Source: Tilletiopsis washingtonensis (lineage: Eukaryota > Basidiomycota > Exobasidiomycetes > Entylomatales). Taken from it: a DNA stretch of 64,000 nucleotides. Shown here one piece after another: positions 13,315 through 24,398 of the stretch (position 1 is its first letter; every line of letters starts with the position of its first letter). The stretch lies in assembly GCF_003144115.1 (NCBI RefSeq), contig NW_020311999.1, forward strand, positions 787,583-851,582, read 5' to 3'. The notes under the pieces are model-generated. The model was not told the DNA's origin and did not search any database. It worked only from the letters and a program-made list of their open reading frames with translations. The position numbers and the translations under genes were made by a program.

Positions 13315-14019
13315 GCTTGCAGCCGCCTGTGCGGCTCGACGCGGAGAGGTAGCGAGGGCGTGCGTGATGCAGGCGTCAGAGTATGGATGAGAATGGCTAG
13401 AGACGAGCGGCGTGGCGGTGAAGGTGGTCGGGACGATGGCCTGCTGAGCGGCTGCGTCTCGGGCCGCTCGTCGTAAAGTGCAGGCGTGGGAGCGGCACCA
13501 GCTGCGTTCGCACGCACGCCTTGGGTCTCGCTCGCCCTAGCAACAAGCAAGCGCGGGGCTCGCCTTCCTCTTCGGGCAGCGGGACATTCTTATTCTGATT
13601 CAGGCGAAAGCGTGTTGCGTTGCAGCGGGCAACGCGCCCCGCGGCGTGCCGGGATGGGCAAAAACGAGCGCACCAGACAGACACCTCGCCTACCCTATGC
13701 TGCATCTGCAGGCTGTGCTTGCCCAATACTTCATCCACACCGTTCTCTATTCTCCTGTGGCAGTCCCCATCCCAACTTCATCCGCACAGATGCCAGTAGG
13801 GGCCCCGAGGTGCGTGTTAGAAGCGTGGCGAGGCTGTCAGGGGGCTGGCCTGTGCGGGGCACGCACGTGACCCTGGCGTGCGAGTGACTCGGCCCGCTGG
13901 CCCCGCTCGCTGCGCCACGGACTTTTGCCCGCCAGCGCCGGCCGGCCGCACCAGCAGCTTCTTCCTGCGCGCTCCACCTCGACAGCCGCCTCCGAACCAC
14001 CACCACCCCACCGCCCAGC
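13315..14019. other. Divergent intergenic region upstream of LEU4
   Basis: 705 bp between divergent start codons. It should hold the LEU4 promoter. I looked for a Leu3-type CCGG-NN-CCGG site and found none with correct spacing. No other element is recognisable. Confidence 0.5.
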
Positions 14020-16162
14020 ATGCCGCCCATGATCCCCGGCAACAAGTATGCGCCGTACGTGCCGCTCGACATGCCGCAGCGCGCCTGGCCCGCCAAGGTG
14101 CAGCGCAGCGCGCCCATCTGGACGAGCGTCGACCTGCGCGACGGCAACCAGGCCCTCATCAACCCCATGAGCCAGGAGCAGAAGCTGCGCTTCTTCATGA
14201 AGCTCGTCGACGTCGGCTTCCAGGAGATCGAGGTCGCCTTCCCCAGCGCCAGCGACACCGACTTTGGCTTTGTGCGCAACATCATCGAGCAGGGCCTCAT
14301 CCCCGACGGCGTGTGGATCCAGGTGCTGGCGCCGGCGCGGTGAGTGCAGGGCGCAACAGAGGTGCGGATGGGGCGCATGCAGGCACAGCAGGTGCTGGCC
14401 AGCGAGCATGTGGGAGGCGGTGGTGGCGTGCCAGGGCGGAAGCGCAGCGTGGAAGGCATGTGCCAGGCATGTGCCAGGCAGCGCCTACTAGCCAGCACAC
14501 ACCCTCTTGCCTGCAGCAGCTCACACCTCTGCCCAGCGAGGAGCTCATCCGCCGGACGTTCGAGTCGATCAAGGGCGCCAAGCGCGTCATTCTGCACCTC
14601 TACAACGCCACGTCGCCCCTCTTCCGCGACGTCGTCTTTGGCAACTCGCAGGAGAAGACGATCGACCTGGCCGTGCGGCACACCAAGATCGTGCGCGACC
14701 TCGTCGACGAGTACTCGCGGCCCGAGAACGGCGGCACGCAGTTCCGCTACGAGTACTCGCCCGAGACGTTCACGCAGACGGAGATGGACTTTGCGGTGCG
14801 CATCTGCGAGGAGGTGCGCACGGCGTGGGGCAAGGCGTCGCCAGAGAACAAGATCATCTTCAACCTGCCGGCCACCGTCGAGATCGGCCCGCCGAACCAC
14901 TACGCTGACCAGGTGAGGCGCGTCGCGCGTGGCCGCGCGCTGCTCTGCTCACACCCGCCGCGCAGATCGAGTACTTCTGCACGCACATCTCGAAGCGCGA
15001 CGAGATCACCGTCTCGCTGCACCCGCACAACGACCGCGGCTGCGCCGTCGCTGCTGTCGAGCTCGGCCTGCTGGCCGGCGGCGACCGCGTCGAGGGCTGC
15101 CTGCTCGGCAACGGCGAGCGCACGGGCAACGTCGACATTGTCACGCTGGCGCTGAACCAGTTCTGCCAGGGCATCCAGCCCGGCCCGCTGGACCTGAGCG
15201 ACCTGCAGAGCGTCGTCGACGTCGTCACGAGCTGCAACGACATTCCCGTGCACCCGCGGCACCCGTACGCCGGCGAGCTCGTGTTCACCGCCTTCAGCGG
15301 CTCGCACCAGGACGCCATCAAGAAGGGTTTTGCCGCGCAGGAGGCGCGCAAGGCCAAGGGCGACGAGACGTGGTCGATTCCCTACCTGCCCATCGACCCG
15401 GCAGACATGGGCGCCACGTACGAGGCCGTCATCCGCGTCAACTCGCAGTCGGGCAAGGGCGGCGTGGCGTACCTCGTGGCGCAGGCGCTGGGCCTCGACC
15501 TGCCGCGCCGCATGCAGGTGGCCTTCTACCAGGTCATCCAGCAGGTGGCCGACCGCACGGGCAAGGAGATGACGTCGGAGGACATCACCAAGGCCTTCAC
15601 GCAGACGTACCACGTGCCCACGCTGGCCGAGGGCCGCAACGAGGGCCGCCTGGCGCTGCGCAACTTCAAGCTCAGCGACGACGCCGCGCCGTCCGACGCC
15701 GACACGGGCAGCCCGTCGGGCGAGCAGACGCCGCGCTACCGCCGCTTCCAGGGCACCGTGCTCAAGGACGGCAAGCCTCACGAGATCTCGGGCCGCGGCA
15801 ACGGCCCCCTCTCGGCCATCTGCGACGCGCTCGAGTCGGCCTTTGGCGTCTCGGTCAACATCCGCGAATACTCGGAGCACGCCGTGTCGAAGCCGGGCAC
15901 CTTCTCTGCCGCGCCCAACGGCCGCCAGCAGGGCAGCGAGACCAAGACGCGTGGCCAGGCCGCGTCGTACGTCGAGCTCGTCGACGCCACCGTCGAGGAC
16001 GGCGCGGGCGCCAAGCGCGCAGAGGGCTTCTGGGGCGTCGGCGTCGACGTCGACATCACCACGTCGGGCCTCAAGGCCGTTGTGTCGGCCATGAGCAACC
16101 TGCTGCAGCCGTCTGCTGTTGTCGCGGAGGCCGCCGCCGCGGTGACAAATGGCGCCCAGTGA
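14020..16162 (+). CDS. LEU4: 2-isopropylmalate synthase
   Basis: Three exons (14020-14339, 14537-14912, 14966-16162) give 630 residues, close to yeast Leu4. It catalyses the first committed step of leucine synthesis, condensing acetyl-CoA with 2-oxoisovalerate. Visible signatures are [11 protein letters not shown] near residue 36 (metal-binding Asp and catalytic Arg), [29 protein letters not shown] (metal-binding His pair), [10 protein letters not shown], and [12 protein letters not shown] in the linker. The C-terminal regulatory domain contains [12 protein letters not shown] and would bind leucine for feedback. The first intron is long (197 nt). Its acceptor was chosen after CCCAG at 14536, because only that junction restores the conserved Arg-Glu-Glu-Leu-Ile-Arg-Arg-Thr segment. 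No clear mitochondrial leader is present. It converges on FBP1, 192 bp away. Confidence 0.96.
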
Positions 16163-16354
16163 GCGTGCCTCCAGCCGTCCCGCGTCTCCATCCCGCTTCC
16201 ATTACTACCCGCCCTGCCTGCGCTCGCTCATGTATACTGCCCAAAAATCGCTCGTCAATGAGAAATATGCACACAGCCGATGAAGCATTGCAGCGGCTGT
16301 GAGGAGCCCAGTGATATCCGAGAACGCCTCGCCCTCTTCGCGCCCACGTCACGG

Positions 16355-18056
16355 TTACTTGTAGAAGGAGAGACTGCAGGAGGAGTGCGTGAGCAACAGT
16401 TCGCAGTGGGCAGCTGCGGCGCCACGCACAGGTCGTTGACGTCGTCCTTGGAGCCGAGGAACACGGGGCAGCGCTCGTGGATCGACTTGGGCTGCACCTC
16501 GAGAATGCGGCCGCGACCCGTCGTGGCAACACCGCCGGCCTGTGAGATCTGCGTCAGCTTCTCCGCACAGCACCGCCTCCACCCTCGCGCCACGCACCTG
16601 CTCCGTCAGCATCGCCATCGGGAAAGCCTCGTACAGCAGGCGCAGCTTGCCGCTCTTGCTCTTGCTGTCCTCGGGGTACCCGAAGATGCCGCCGTAGAGG
16701 AGCGTGCGGTGGACGTCTGCGACCATGGAGCCAATGTAGCGCGCCGAGTACGGCTTCTTGCCCTCGCCCTTGGGGTACTTGATCGAGTCGAGGTACTTGA
16801 GCACGGGCTCGTGGTAGTATGCGCTGTTGCCCTCGTTGATGCTGTAGATCTTGCCGCGCGGCGGCAGGGTGATGTTGGGGTGCGTAAGGATGAACTCGCC
16901 GATGGCGTTGTCGAGCGTGTAGCCGTTCACGCCGTTGCCAGTCGTGAGCACCATGTTGGCCGAGGAGCCGTACATGCAGTAGCCGGCGGCGACCATGTCG
17001 GTGCCCGGGCGCAGCACGTCCTGCAGCGTGCCCTTGCTGCCCTCCTCGACAAGGTAGATGCCGAAGATCGTGCCGATGTTGACACCGGCGTCGATGTTGC
17101 TCGAGCCGTCGAGCGGGTCAAACACGACGCAGTACTTGCCGCTGCCCTCGACAAAGATGGCGTCGTCGTTCTCCTCGGACACGAGCACGGCCGTCTTGCC
17201 CGACGCCCGCAGCGCGTTGATCATGATCTCGTTGGAGAGCACGTCCAGCTTCTTCTGGTCCTCGCCCTGCACGTTCTGCTCGCCAGCCAGGCCGATCCTA
17301 TAAGCACAAAGCGTGAGCGATTGCGCTTGCGCTGAGTACCCAGCAGCTCAGAACAGCGCAAGAGGGCCTGCGAGCGCGCTCTGCAGCGGCTTGGCTCTCC
17401 AGCAGCTCTTGCGCGCCGAAGCTGTCAAGCGCGCTTCTCGCCCGGCGTCTTCTCAGGCTTAGCGAGATGCTCTTGGCACTCGCACAGACTCGCCGCCGGC
17501 AATCTCCGCTGCGCTCGCAGCCAGTGCCGTGCTTCGCTTTCTTCTGCTGCTTCGGGGGTTGGCTCATGTGGCTTCCACGAATGCGCAAGGGCGCAGAAAG
17601 GACGCGCGACAGGCATGCCAGCATGCGCGCACAAGGGAGACCTCTTCGCTCGCTGGCTCGCTCCGGCACTCACAGGTTGATCAGGCTGGCCTTGCGCACC
17701 ATGCTCTCAATGAACTTGCTGCAAGACAGAAAGGCGCATCAGCAGCTGATCTGGCAAGCACGAGACAGAGCAGCTGCACTCACCATGTTGTCTGCAGCGA
17801 GCTGTGCGAGCAAACGAGACGGCACAAGTCAGCCCACGCAGCGCATACACCTGGCCAGACGCGGCGCCGCACCTGAGCAGAATGGTGAGGTCGCCGCTCG
17901 AGCCGTTGCTCTGTGCGCGAGAGAAGCCCTCGCCGAGCACGTGGCGCTGCAGGATGCGCGGTCAGCGTGAGTACATGCGCTGTCGATGGCACGTCCGTGG
18001 CGCACCGTGAGCGTGATGATGTCCGTCGGCGGCGGGTTGTAGTCGTCGGCACCCAT
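16355..18056 (-). CDS. FBP1: Fructose-1,6-bisphosphatase
   Basis: Seven exons (18056-18006, 17946-17873, 17801-17784, 17718-17674, 17297-16598, 16539-16430, 16373-16355) give 338 residues, the normal family length. It hydrolyses fructose-1,6-bisphosphate to fructose-6-phosphate in gluconeogenesis. Key motifs are [20 protein letters not shown] (metal site), [44 protein letters not shown] (substrate site) and the end [13 protein letters not shown]. The conserved tail is only reached by splicing to a 19-nt last exon; the unspliced frame runs on into unrelated sequence. Exon 3 is only 18 nt. The intron before exon 5 is 376 nt, much longer than the others. Residue 2 is Gly, not the Pro that marks yeast Fbp1 for degradation. 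Confidence 0.95.
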
Positions 18057-18659
18057 GGCTGCGGAGTGTAGGCAAGGAGAGTGGGGGCTGGAGGTGGGTG
18101 AGTGGAAGAGAAAGCAGCGAGCTTTGAGAGAGGGTTGCTGTGGTACGGAAGCAGGAGGTGCAGCGAGCGATAGCGCCAGATGAGGCTGGTGCGAGAGGCC
18201 AGCGCACCCGCTCGCCTGCTCCGCGCTCCGGCCGGGCGCCACCGGCGGTGGAGGCTGCGCTGGCGCGGGGCGCGTGAGTTGGACCCGACAGCGCAGCGAG
18301 CGAAGTCTGCGGTCGCTTGGCCCGCGCGCCGCCGCGCGGCGTGGGGTTCGGAGGCGCGAGGGTGCCGCCCGAGTGCCGCACGCCCACGGCGGGGCGGACC
18401 GGGCTGCGCTCTGGCGTGCCGGGGCGCGCGACCCGCCTTCTCCGCTGCATCCCTCCCTGCCCCTGCTGCGACCGGACCGATAGGACGGAGCGGGACCCTG
18501 GACAGCCCACACGGCACCGTGCGACCACCGCGCCAGCGGCACAGCGTTCACCCGCAGAGGACAGGGGCGATGTATGTGACAGATGTGGGTGATGTACAGA
18601 TGACGGGACGGCGATGCGAGGGTGACTGCGGGGTTAGACTGGCGTACGACGCCACGACC
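18057..18659. other. Intergenic region between two minus-strand genes
   Basis: 603 bp holding the FBP1 promoter and the 3' end of the DUF1275 gene. No element recognised. Confidence 0.5.
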
Positions 18660-19922
18660 TCACGCCGGACTGCCCATCGGCGTCGCATCCGCCTTCTCGG
18701 CGCGGTTCGCCAGGAACGAGAAGGCGACGAGCGTGCGCAGCGCACCGGCAATGAAGAGAATGTCGGCGGGCCGCCTGGTGTGCCGCCGCACAAAGGCGGC
18801 AATGACGATGCCGAGCACAAAGGCGAGGATGTAGTAGAGGCGGATGGCGCGCACGCTCAGCTTGCGCCGCAGCGCCGCTCCAGAGACATGCCGGTCGGGC
18901 TGGAAGGAGAAGCGCGGCAGCAGCGGGTAGAGCAGGTGCGAGTCGGAGAGCAGGTCGATGTAGGGCGACGTCAGGAGCGCCGTCGGCTGTGGGTAGTGGG
19001 TGAGCATCAAGCGTGGAGCTGCACGTCGGATGCCTCACGATTTCGGGACACTCGACGGTGCGGGCCATGGACATTTGCTGCGAGGCAGCGTTAGATGCAA
19101 GCACGACGGAGACTCTCAGTGGCACTCACCACACCTGACGCAGCCGAGAGCACAATCACCATCTGCAAGAACGACGCATCAGCGATGGCCGAGGAGCCCT
19201 CGCATGCCGTCACTCACGTGCCAGAACTGGTCTGCGCCGCTCGGCTTGGGCGTTTCTTGCTCGACGGGGAAGAAGCCCTGGTGCGCCAGGATGGCCGGGA
19301 TGAACACCGGCAGTGCCTGCAGCATGCTCGAGAAGAAGAGCCACCAGCGCGTGCGTGGGCCGTTGGGCAGCAGGCGGCACAGCTGCCCGGCCACGAGGCC
19401 GGCGAGGAGGAACGTGCCGAGCGAGATGGCCGCCGACTTGACGGCAATGTAGCGGGCTGGCGGCCCGCCGGCCAGGCCGATGAAGACAAGCAACGTGTTG
19501 CCCGTCTGGTAGGAGCAGAAGACTCCGAAGCCGGTGTACGTCGCAACGTCCAGCAGGCTGTTGGCACCACAGATCAGCCGAGCATCCTCACGTAGACTGC
19601 GCCGAGACACTACACACCCAGTCGTCAGGCTGATGAAGACGAGCTGCCACTTGATCCACTCCTTGTCCACCGCGCCGAGCCAGAAGCGCCGCTGGTCCTG
19701 CCACGCCGCCAGCCAACTGCTGCCGTACGTGGGCGTGCTGGGCGGCGGCGCATCGGCGCTGCCGTAGGAATGCACGCGGATCGACTGGCCCTTTGGCGGC
19801 GGCAAAGCATCGTGCTCCTTCTCCTCGGCCTTGGAGGCGCGCGAGAGGGCGCGGTGCAGCTCGTCCACCGGCGGGCCGAGCGTGCCGTCGGGGCTGCTAG
19901 GGGCAGACCGTGAGACAGTCAT
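18660..19922 (-). CDS. DUF1275 (YoaK-type) integral membrane protein, copy 1
   Basis: Five exons (19922-19618, 19557-19218, 19162-19130, 19077-19039, 18986-18660) give 347 residues. After a disordered N-terminal tail of about 85 residues come six or so hydrophobic segments typical of DUF1275: LTTGLLDVATYTGFGVFCSY, QTGNTLLVFIGLA, SLGTFLLAGLVAGQL, WWLFFSSMLQALPVFIPAI, MVIVLSAASGVQMSMAR and the last LYYILAFVLGIVIAAFV. QTGN is a family hallmark. The biochemical role of the family is not established; transport across a membrane is a guess. Two middle exons are only 33 and 39 nt. The frame is open upstream to about 20510, but I placed the start at 19922, just before a Ser-rich tail. A second member lies at 57189-58530. 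Confidence 0.85.
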
Positions 19923-21067
19923 GTCTGTTTGAGAGGCGTGAGGGTGAGACGTGGCGGTCGTCGAGGTCGAAGGGGCAAAGATGATGGTCTGGGGTGTAGC
20001 ATCCGCCTCCGGATGGCTTCTGTTAAAGTAGCTCGTCCCCGAGCCGGCGCCTCCTTTCTGCGAGATCTGGACATGTGAGCGGTCAACTCGTGCCAAGTGT
20101 TCGTCCGAGAGCAACTCTGGCCCATCTTGCTTCATGCTCCGTGCGCTTGTTTTCGCAACTCGCACGGCCCTGATTAGATTTCGGAAGGGCTGCGGCGTCC
20201 TGGCCCATTTCTCCGAAGGCAGAGCAACAGACTGGCGGACAGGAGCAACACCCTCGGGCAACAAAGCGAAAGGACCGTGCACGCCGAGCAGAAAACTTGC
20301 CCGGCGGCTCCAGCGAAGCACACCGGCGGGCGAGGAGAAGCACGGCGATGTCATGGGAGCTCGGGCAGTGCCGCAAGCCGGAGCTGCTGGAGTCGCCTCT
20401 TCAGGCGTGCGAAGGCGCGATAGCGTGCTTCCGCGCTTCTTGGCGAGCAAGCTGGCCTCGAAGATGCGAAGCTCAGAGCTTAGATCCGAGCATACAATGC
20501 GAGCACACAAGTTGCCATCCGCAGGACGAAGATGCAGCAGCGGAGGCGCAACTGAGCGGACTGATGGCTGATGCTTCCAGCTAGCGCGCCGCAGCCAAGT
20601 TCGGGCGCGCGTCGCCTGTGAATGCCAGCGCGCGATAGCGCACGCTGACGTGCGAGATATCGGCGTCTACACGGAGCGCCTCCAGCCGGACAGCATGCAG
20701 CATGCAGTGAGATCCGCCGGATGGCGTCCGCAAAGAGACGCACAGCACAGCAGCAGGGCACTTCAGGCGCAGGCGCATGCACACGCCGGCCGAGTCCGTG
20801 CTCGAGCTGTGCACCGTCGTCATCTGGCAGGTCATGCGCCACACGGAGGCGTGCTTCGCATCTCACGGACGACCAGCGTGCAGGTGGCTTTCGGCCTGGG
20901 CCTTCACAGCGCGCAGTCAAGCACAGGTCCCGCCGCGCAGCTACGCTCTCCTCAAGCTGTGCTCCCACACTCGTTTTGATATTCCGCGGAGGCGCTGGCG
21001 TGAGGGTGTGTCCGGCGTCCGGACCGGCACGCCGACGCGCTCACCCAGCGAGCAAGCGGGGCGGCGT
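19923..21067. other. Intergenic region
   Basis: About 1.1 kb between the start of DUF1275 copy 1 and the stop of the threonyl-tRNA synthetase gene, both on the minus strand. Several open frames occur on each strand, but none has recognisable sequence or supporting splice sites. Confidence 0.55.
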
Positions 21068-24000
21068 CTACAGGGTGTTGTCGAGGCTGCGGCTCTCCTT
21101 GAGTGCCAGCACACGGCGGCAAGCTGCGGGGAAGTGCCTGTCAGCTGTGTTGACGCCGCCGGCACGGCTGTCTGACTCACCATCGTCGAGCTCGAGCACC
21201 ACGGCCGGAGCAGCCGAGTTGCGGCCGTCGCGCACATTGACTGCCCGGGTCTCCTCCTCCTTGACGCCCACGACGAAGATCTGGTTCTGCAGAGGGAAGG
21301 AAGCGTCAGACTGAGCTCTGACGCAGGTCGCGCCTCCGCCTCGCTGCACTCACCCACTGCGCCAGCTCGGCGTTGCGGATCTTCTTCGGCAGCGTCTCGG
21401 GCGAGAGGTCCACCTCGGCAAAGATGCCGGCGTCCCACAGCTGCTGCTTCACCGCCGAAGCGTAGCCGTACACCTTGGCCGTGACGGGGACGACCATGAC
21501 CTGCCGTGGCGAGAGCCAGAGCGGCCACTTGCCACCGAAGTGCTCCGTCAGGATGCCGATGAACCGCTCGAGCGAGCCGAGGATGGCGCGGTGGATCTGT
21601 ACGAGTGAGCGTCAGCCGCAAGTTGCCAAGGCGCGAGGCGTGCCACGCACCATGACAGGCCGGTCGACGTTGCCGCCGAGGGCTGCGTCGCCGGTGGGCG
21701 TGCGGTACGACAGCTTGAAGCGCTGCGGCAGCTGGAAGTCGAGCTGGATCGTGGCGCTGCCGAGACGGCATCAGCGCAGCCAGCCAAAGGTTTCGTCGCA
21801 TCACCCACCACTGGAACTCGCGCTTCATCGCATCGGAGATGGTGATGTCGATCTTGGGGCCGTAGAAGGCACCGTCTCCCGGGTTCAGCTCCCACTTGCC
21901 CGGCATGAACTTGTCGAGCGCCGACGAGAGGCGCTGCACGAGAAGCGTGAACAAGAGGTGGGACCGCCAAAGCGCAGGCGGAGCTCACCTTCTCAGCCTC
22001 GTTCCACGTCTCAATCTCGCCCAGGTACTTGTCTGGCCGTGTCGACAGCTCAAGCTTGAATGCAAAGCCGAACTTGCCGTACACGGCGTTGAGGAAGTCG
22101 AACACACCCGTCACCTCGTCCTCAATCTGCGCAGCACAGAGTTAGCGTGGCTTCCGGCACTGTTGCGGCCCAACGCACCTGGCTGGCCATGCAGAAGATG
22201 TGCGCGTCGTCCTGCACGAAGCGCCGCACACGCGTGAGGCCGCTGAGCGCGCCGCTGGCTTCGTTGCGGTGGATGACGCCAAACTCGGCGAAGCGCATCG
22301 GGAGGTCCTTGTACGAGCGGTCGCGCGACGCGAACATGAGGCAGTGGCCGGGGCAGTTCATCGGCTTGAGCGCAAACTGCTCCTTGTCGACGGGCAGCAC
22401 GAACATGTCGTCCTTGTAGTTGGCCCAGTGCCCCGACGTCTCCCACAGCTTGCTGTTGTACATGTTCGGCGAGATGACCTCGTCGTAGCCGCGGCCGTGG
22501 TACTCTTTCTGTGAGGAGCGTCAGCAGCTGCAGCAGTCCAGCAGCGCCGCACCGGCGCACCTTCATGAACTCGAGCAGCGTGTTGTAGATGCGCGTGCCG
22601 TGCGGCAGCCAGAAGCAGCTGCCCGGGCTGAGCTCGTGGAAGAGGAACAGTTCTTGCTCGCGGCCGATCTTGCGGTGGTCGCGCTTGGCGGCCTCGGCGA
22701 GGAAGTGCTTGTACTCGGTCATCTGCTTCTTGTCCGGGAACGAGATGCCGTACAGCCGCTGCAGCGAGTCGTTCTCCTGCGAGCCGAGGAAGTACGAGGC
22801 GGAGTTCTGGCGCGCCTGCCGTCAGCGCCAGGGCCCGGGTATAGCTGTCCCGCCGCGCTCACCTTCAGCACGCTCATCGCCTTGATCCGGCCCGTGTGCG
22901 GGATGTGCGGGCCGACACACAGGTCCACCATCGGGCCACACCGGTACACCGTCGTGCTTGTGCCGTCTGGGATCTTCGACGAGATGATGTGCTGCTTGTA
23001 TTTGTTGTACTGGCGTGGAACACGCGTCAGTGGCCGCCCCCAGCTGCCAGCCGCCAGTGCGGCTCACCTTGAACATCTCCAGCAGGTTCTCCTTCGTCAC
23101 GATGCAGCGCTCGAACTTCTGCTTGTCCTTAATCGCGCTCTGGACCAGCGCCTCGAGCGCGCCAAAGTCCTCGGCCTTGACCGACGTGCTGGCAGACCGG
23201 AATGAGCCCAGGCGCTCCTGTCGGCGCTAGCTCGGCGCCATGCTGCGACTCACCGGCCAATCTTCTCGCTCTCGCCCATGCCCATCTCGTAGAAGAAGCC
23301 GTCATCCGTCGGCGGGCCGATGCACAGGTGGCAGCCGTAGTGGCGCTCCGCCGCCTCGCCCAGCACGTGCGCCGACGAGTGCCAGAAGACGCGCTTGCCC
23401 TCGGGCGACTCAAAGTCGAAGAAGGCAAGCGTGCAGCTGCCCTCCAGCGGGCGCTCGAGGTCCCAGAGCGTGTCGTTGACCTGTACGGCAGCGGTGTCAG
23501 ACTCGGTCCTGCTGCCAAGAATGTGCAGAAGCCGAATCGCGCCTCTACTGCTGCCTTTGCTGCCGCCGCACTGCCTCGCTGCTGCCGCCTCTGCCACTGC
23601 GGTCACCGGACATCTGCTCGCAGCTCCTGCCGTCCAGCCCTGCCCCTGCGCTAGCTTCCACGCAGCTCCGCGCTGCGACGCACCTTGGAGATGACGATGC
23701 GCTCGCTCAGGCTCTTGCTGATCTCGCGCGCAATGTCCATGGGGCTCGTCTTCCAGCTGTGGCCCTTGCGCACGCTGCCGTCGGGCATGGTGATGTCGAT
23801 CTCCTCGCTGGCCTCGGCGGCGCGGGCGCGCTCGGCGTCCTGCTCGGCGAGCAGGCGGTCGAAGAGGGCCATGCGCTCGGCAAAGAAGGGCGGCGGCGGC
23901 GTGAACTCGAGCGGCACCGAGGGCCCGGCATCGGCGCCGGCGCCCGCGCCGCCCTTCTTGTCCTTCTTCTCCTTCTTGGGCTTGCCGGCGGCCGCGGCCT

Positions 24001-24124
24001 TTGCCTCGGCGGCGCTGGGTGCGGCGCCGCCCTTGGCGTCGGCGACGGACAGCGCGGCGGCGCCGTCGACGAGCGGCGCGAGCGGGTCGCGGGCCTCGGC
24101 GGTGGAGGAGACGGGGTTCGACAT
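21068..24124 (-). CDS. THS1: Threonyl-tRNA synthetase
   Basis: Twelve exons (24124-23684, 23480-23254, 23188-23068, 23009-22863, 22806-22561, 22508-22179, 22126-21989, 21933-21809, 21756-21651, 21596-21354, 21286-21181, 21123-21068) give 761 residues. It charges tRNA-Thr. Domains in order: Lys-rich eukaryotic extension; TGS-like domain ([18 protein letters not shown]); editing domain with HSSAH and CVGPHIPHT; class II core with [23 protein letters not shown] and the restored [15 protein letters not shown]; anticodon-binding domain ([10 protein letters not shown]). Several junctions were chosen because they restore these motifs. The frame stays open upstream to ATGs at 24187 and 24265, adding up to 47 residues rich in Arg, Ser and Ala without acids. 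That could be a mitochondrial leader. The 24124 start gives the cytosolic form. Confidence 0.95.
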
Positions 24125-24398
24125 GCTGGCGGTGGGTGTCGAGAAGGAGGGCGAGGAGAGGCGTGTGACTCGCGGGAAGGTGCGCATTGGGCGGCAAGGG
24201 CGAGGCGCGGAAATGGCAGCGCACGCGAGAACGTTCGGCGCGGGCGCTGGGCGCGCAGCGGCCATTCTGGGCCTCGATCAAGGTCCGTGCAGCCTTGCCC
24301 CGCATCGAGGCTGTCACCCGTGCAAGACGCCGGCGTCGCCTGCCTCCCGACCACCAGCACCTGCACGCCCCACCTGCTGCACCTACACTCTGCGCAGC

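Noticed and set aside
13900-14019. Leu3-type binding site before LEU4
   Set aside because: The CCGGCCGG run near 13940 lacks the required two-base spacing between half-sites.
16255-16354. Unspliced C-terminal extension of FBP1
   Set aside because: Splicing at 16429/16374 restores the conserved family ending; the read-through tail matches nothing.
19923-20510. N-terminal extension of DUF1275 copy 1 by about 196 codons
   Set aside because: The frame is open, but the added residues show no domain or membrane segment. The downstream Met gives a normal-length protein.
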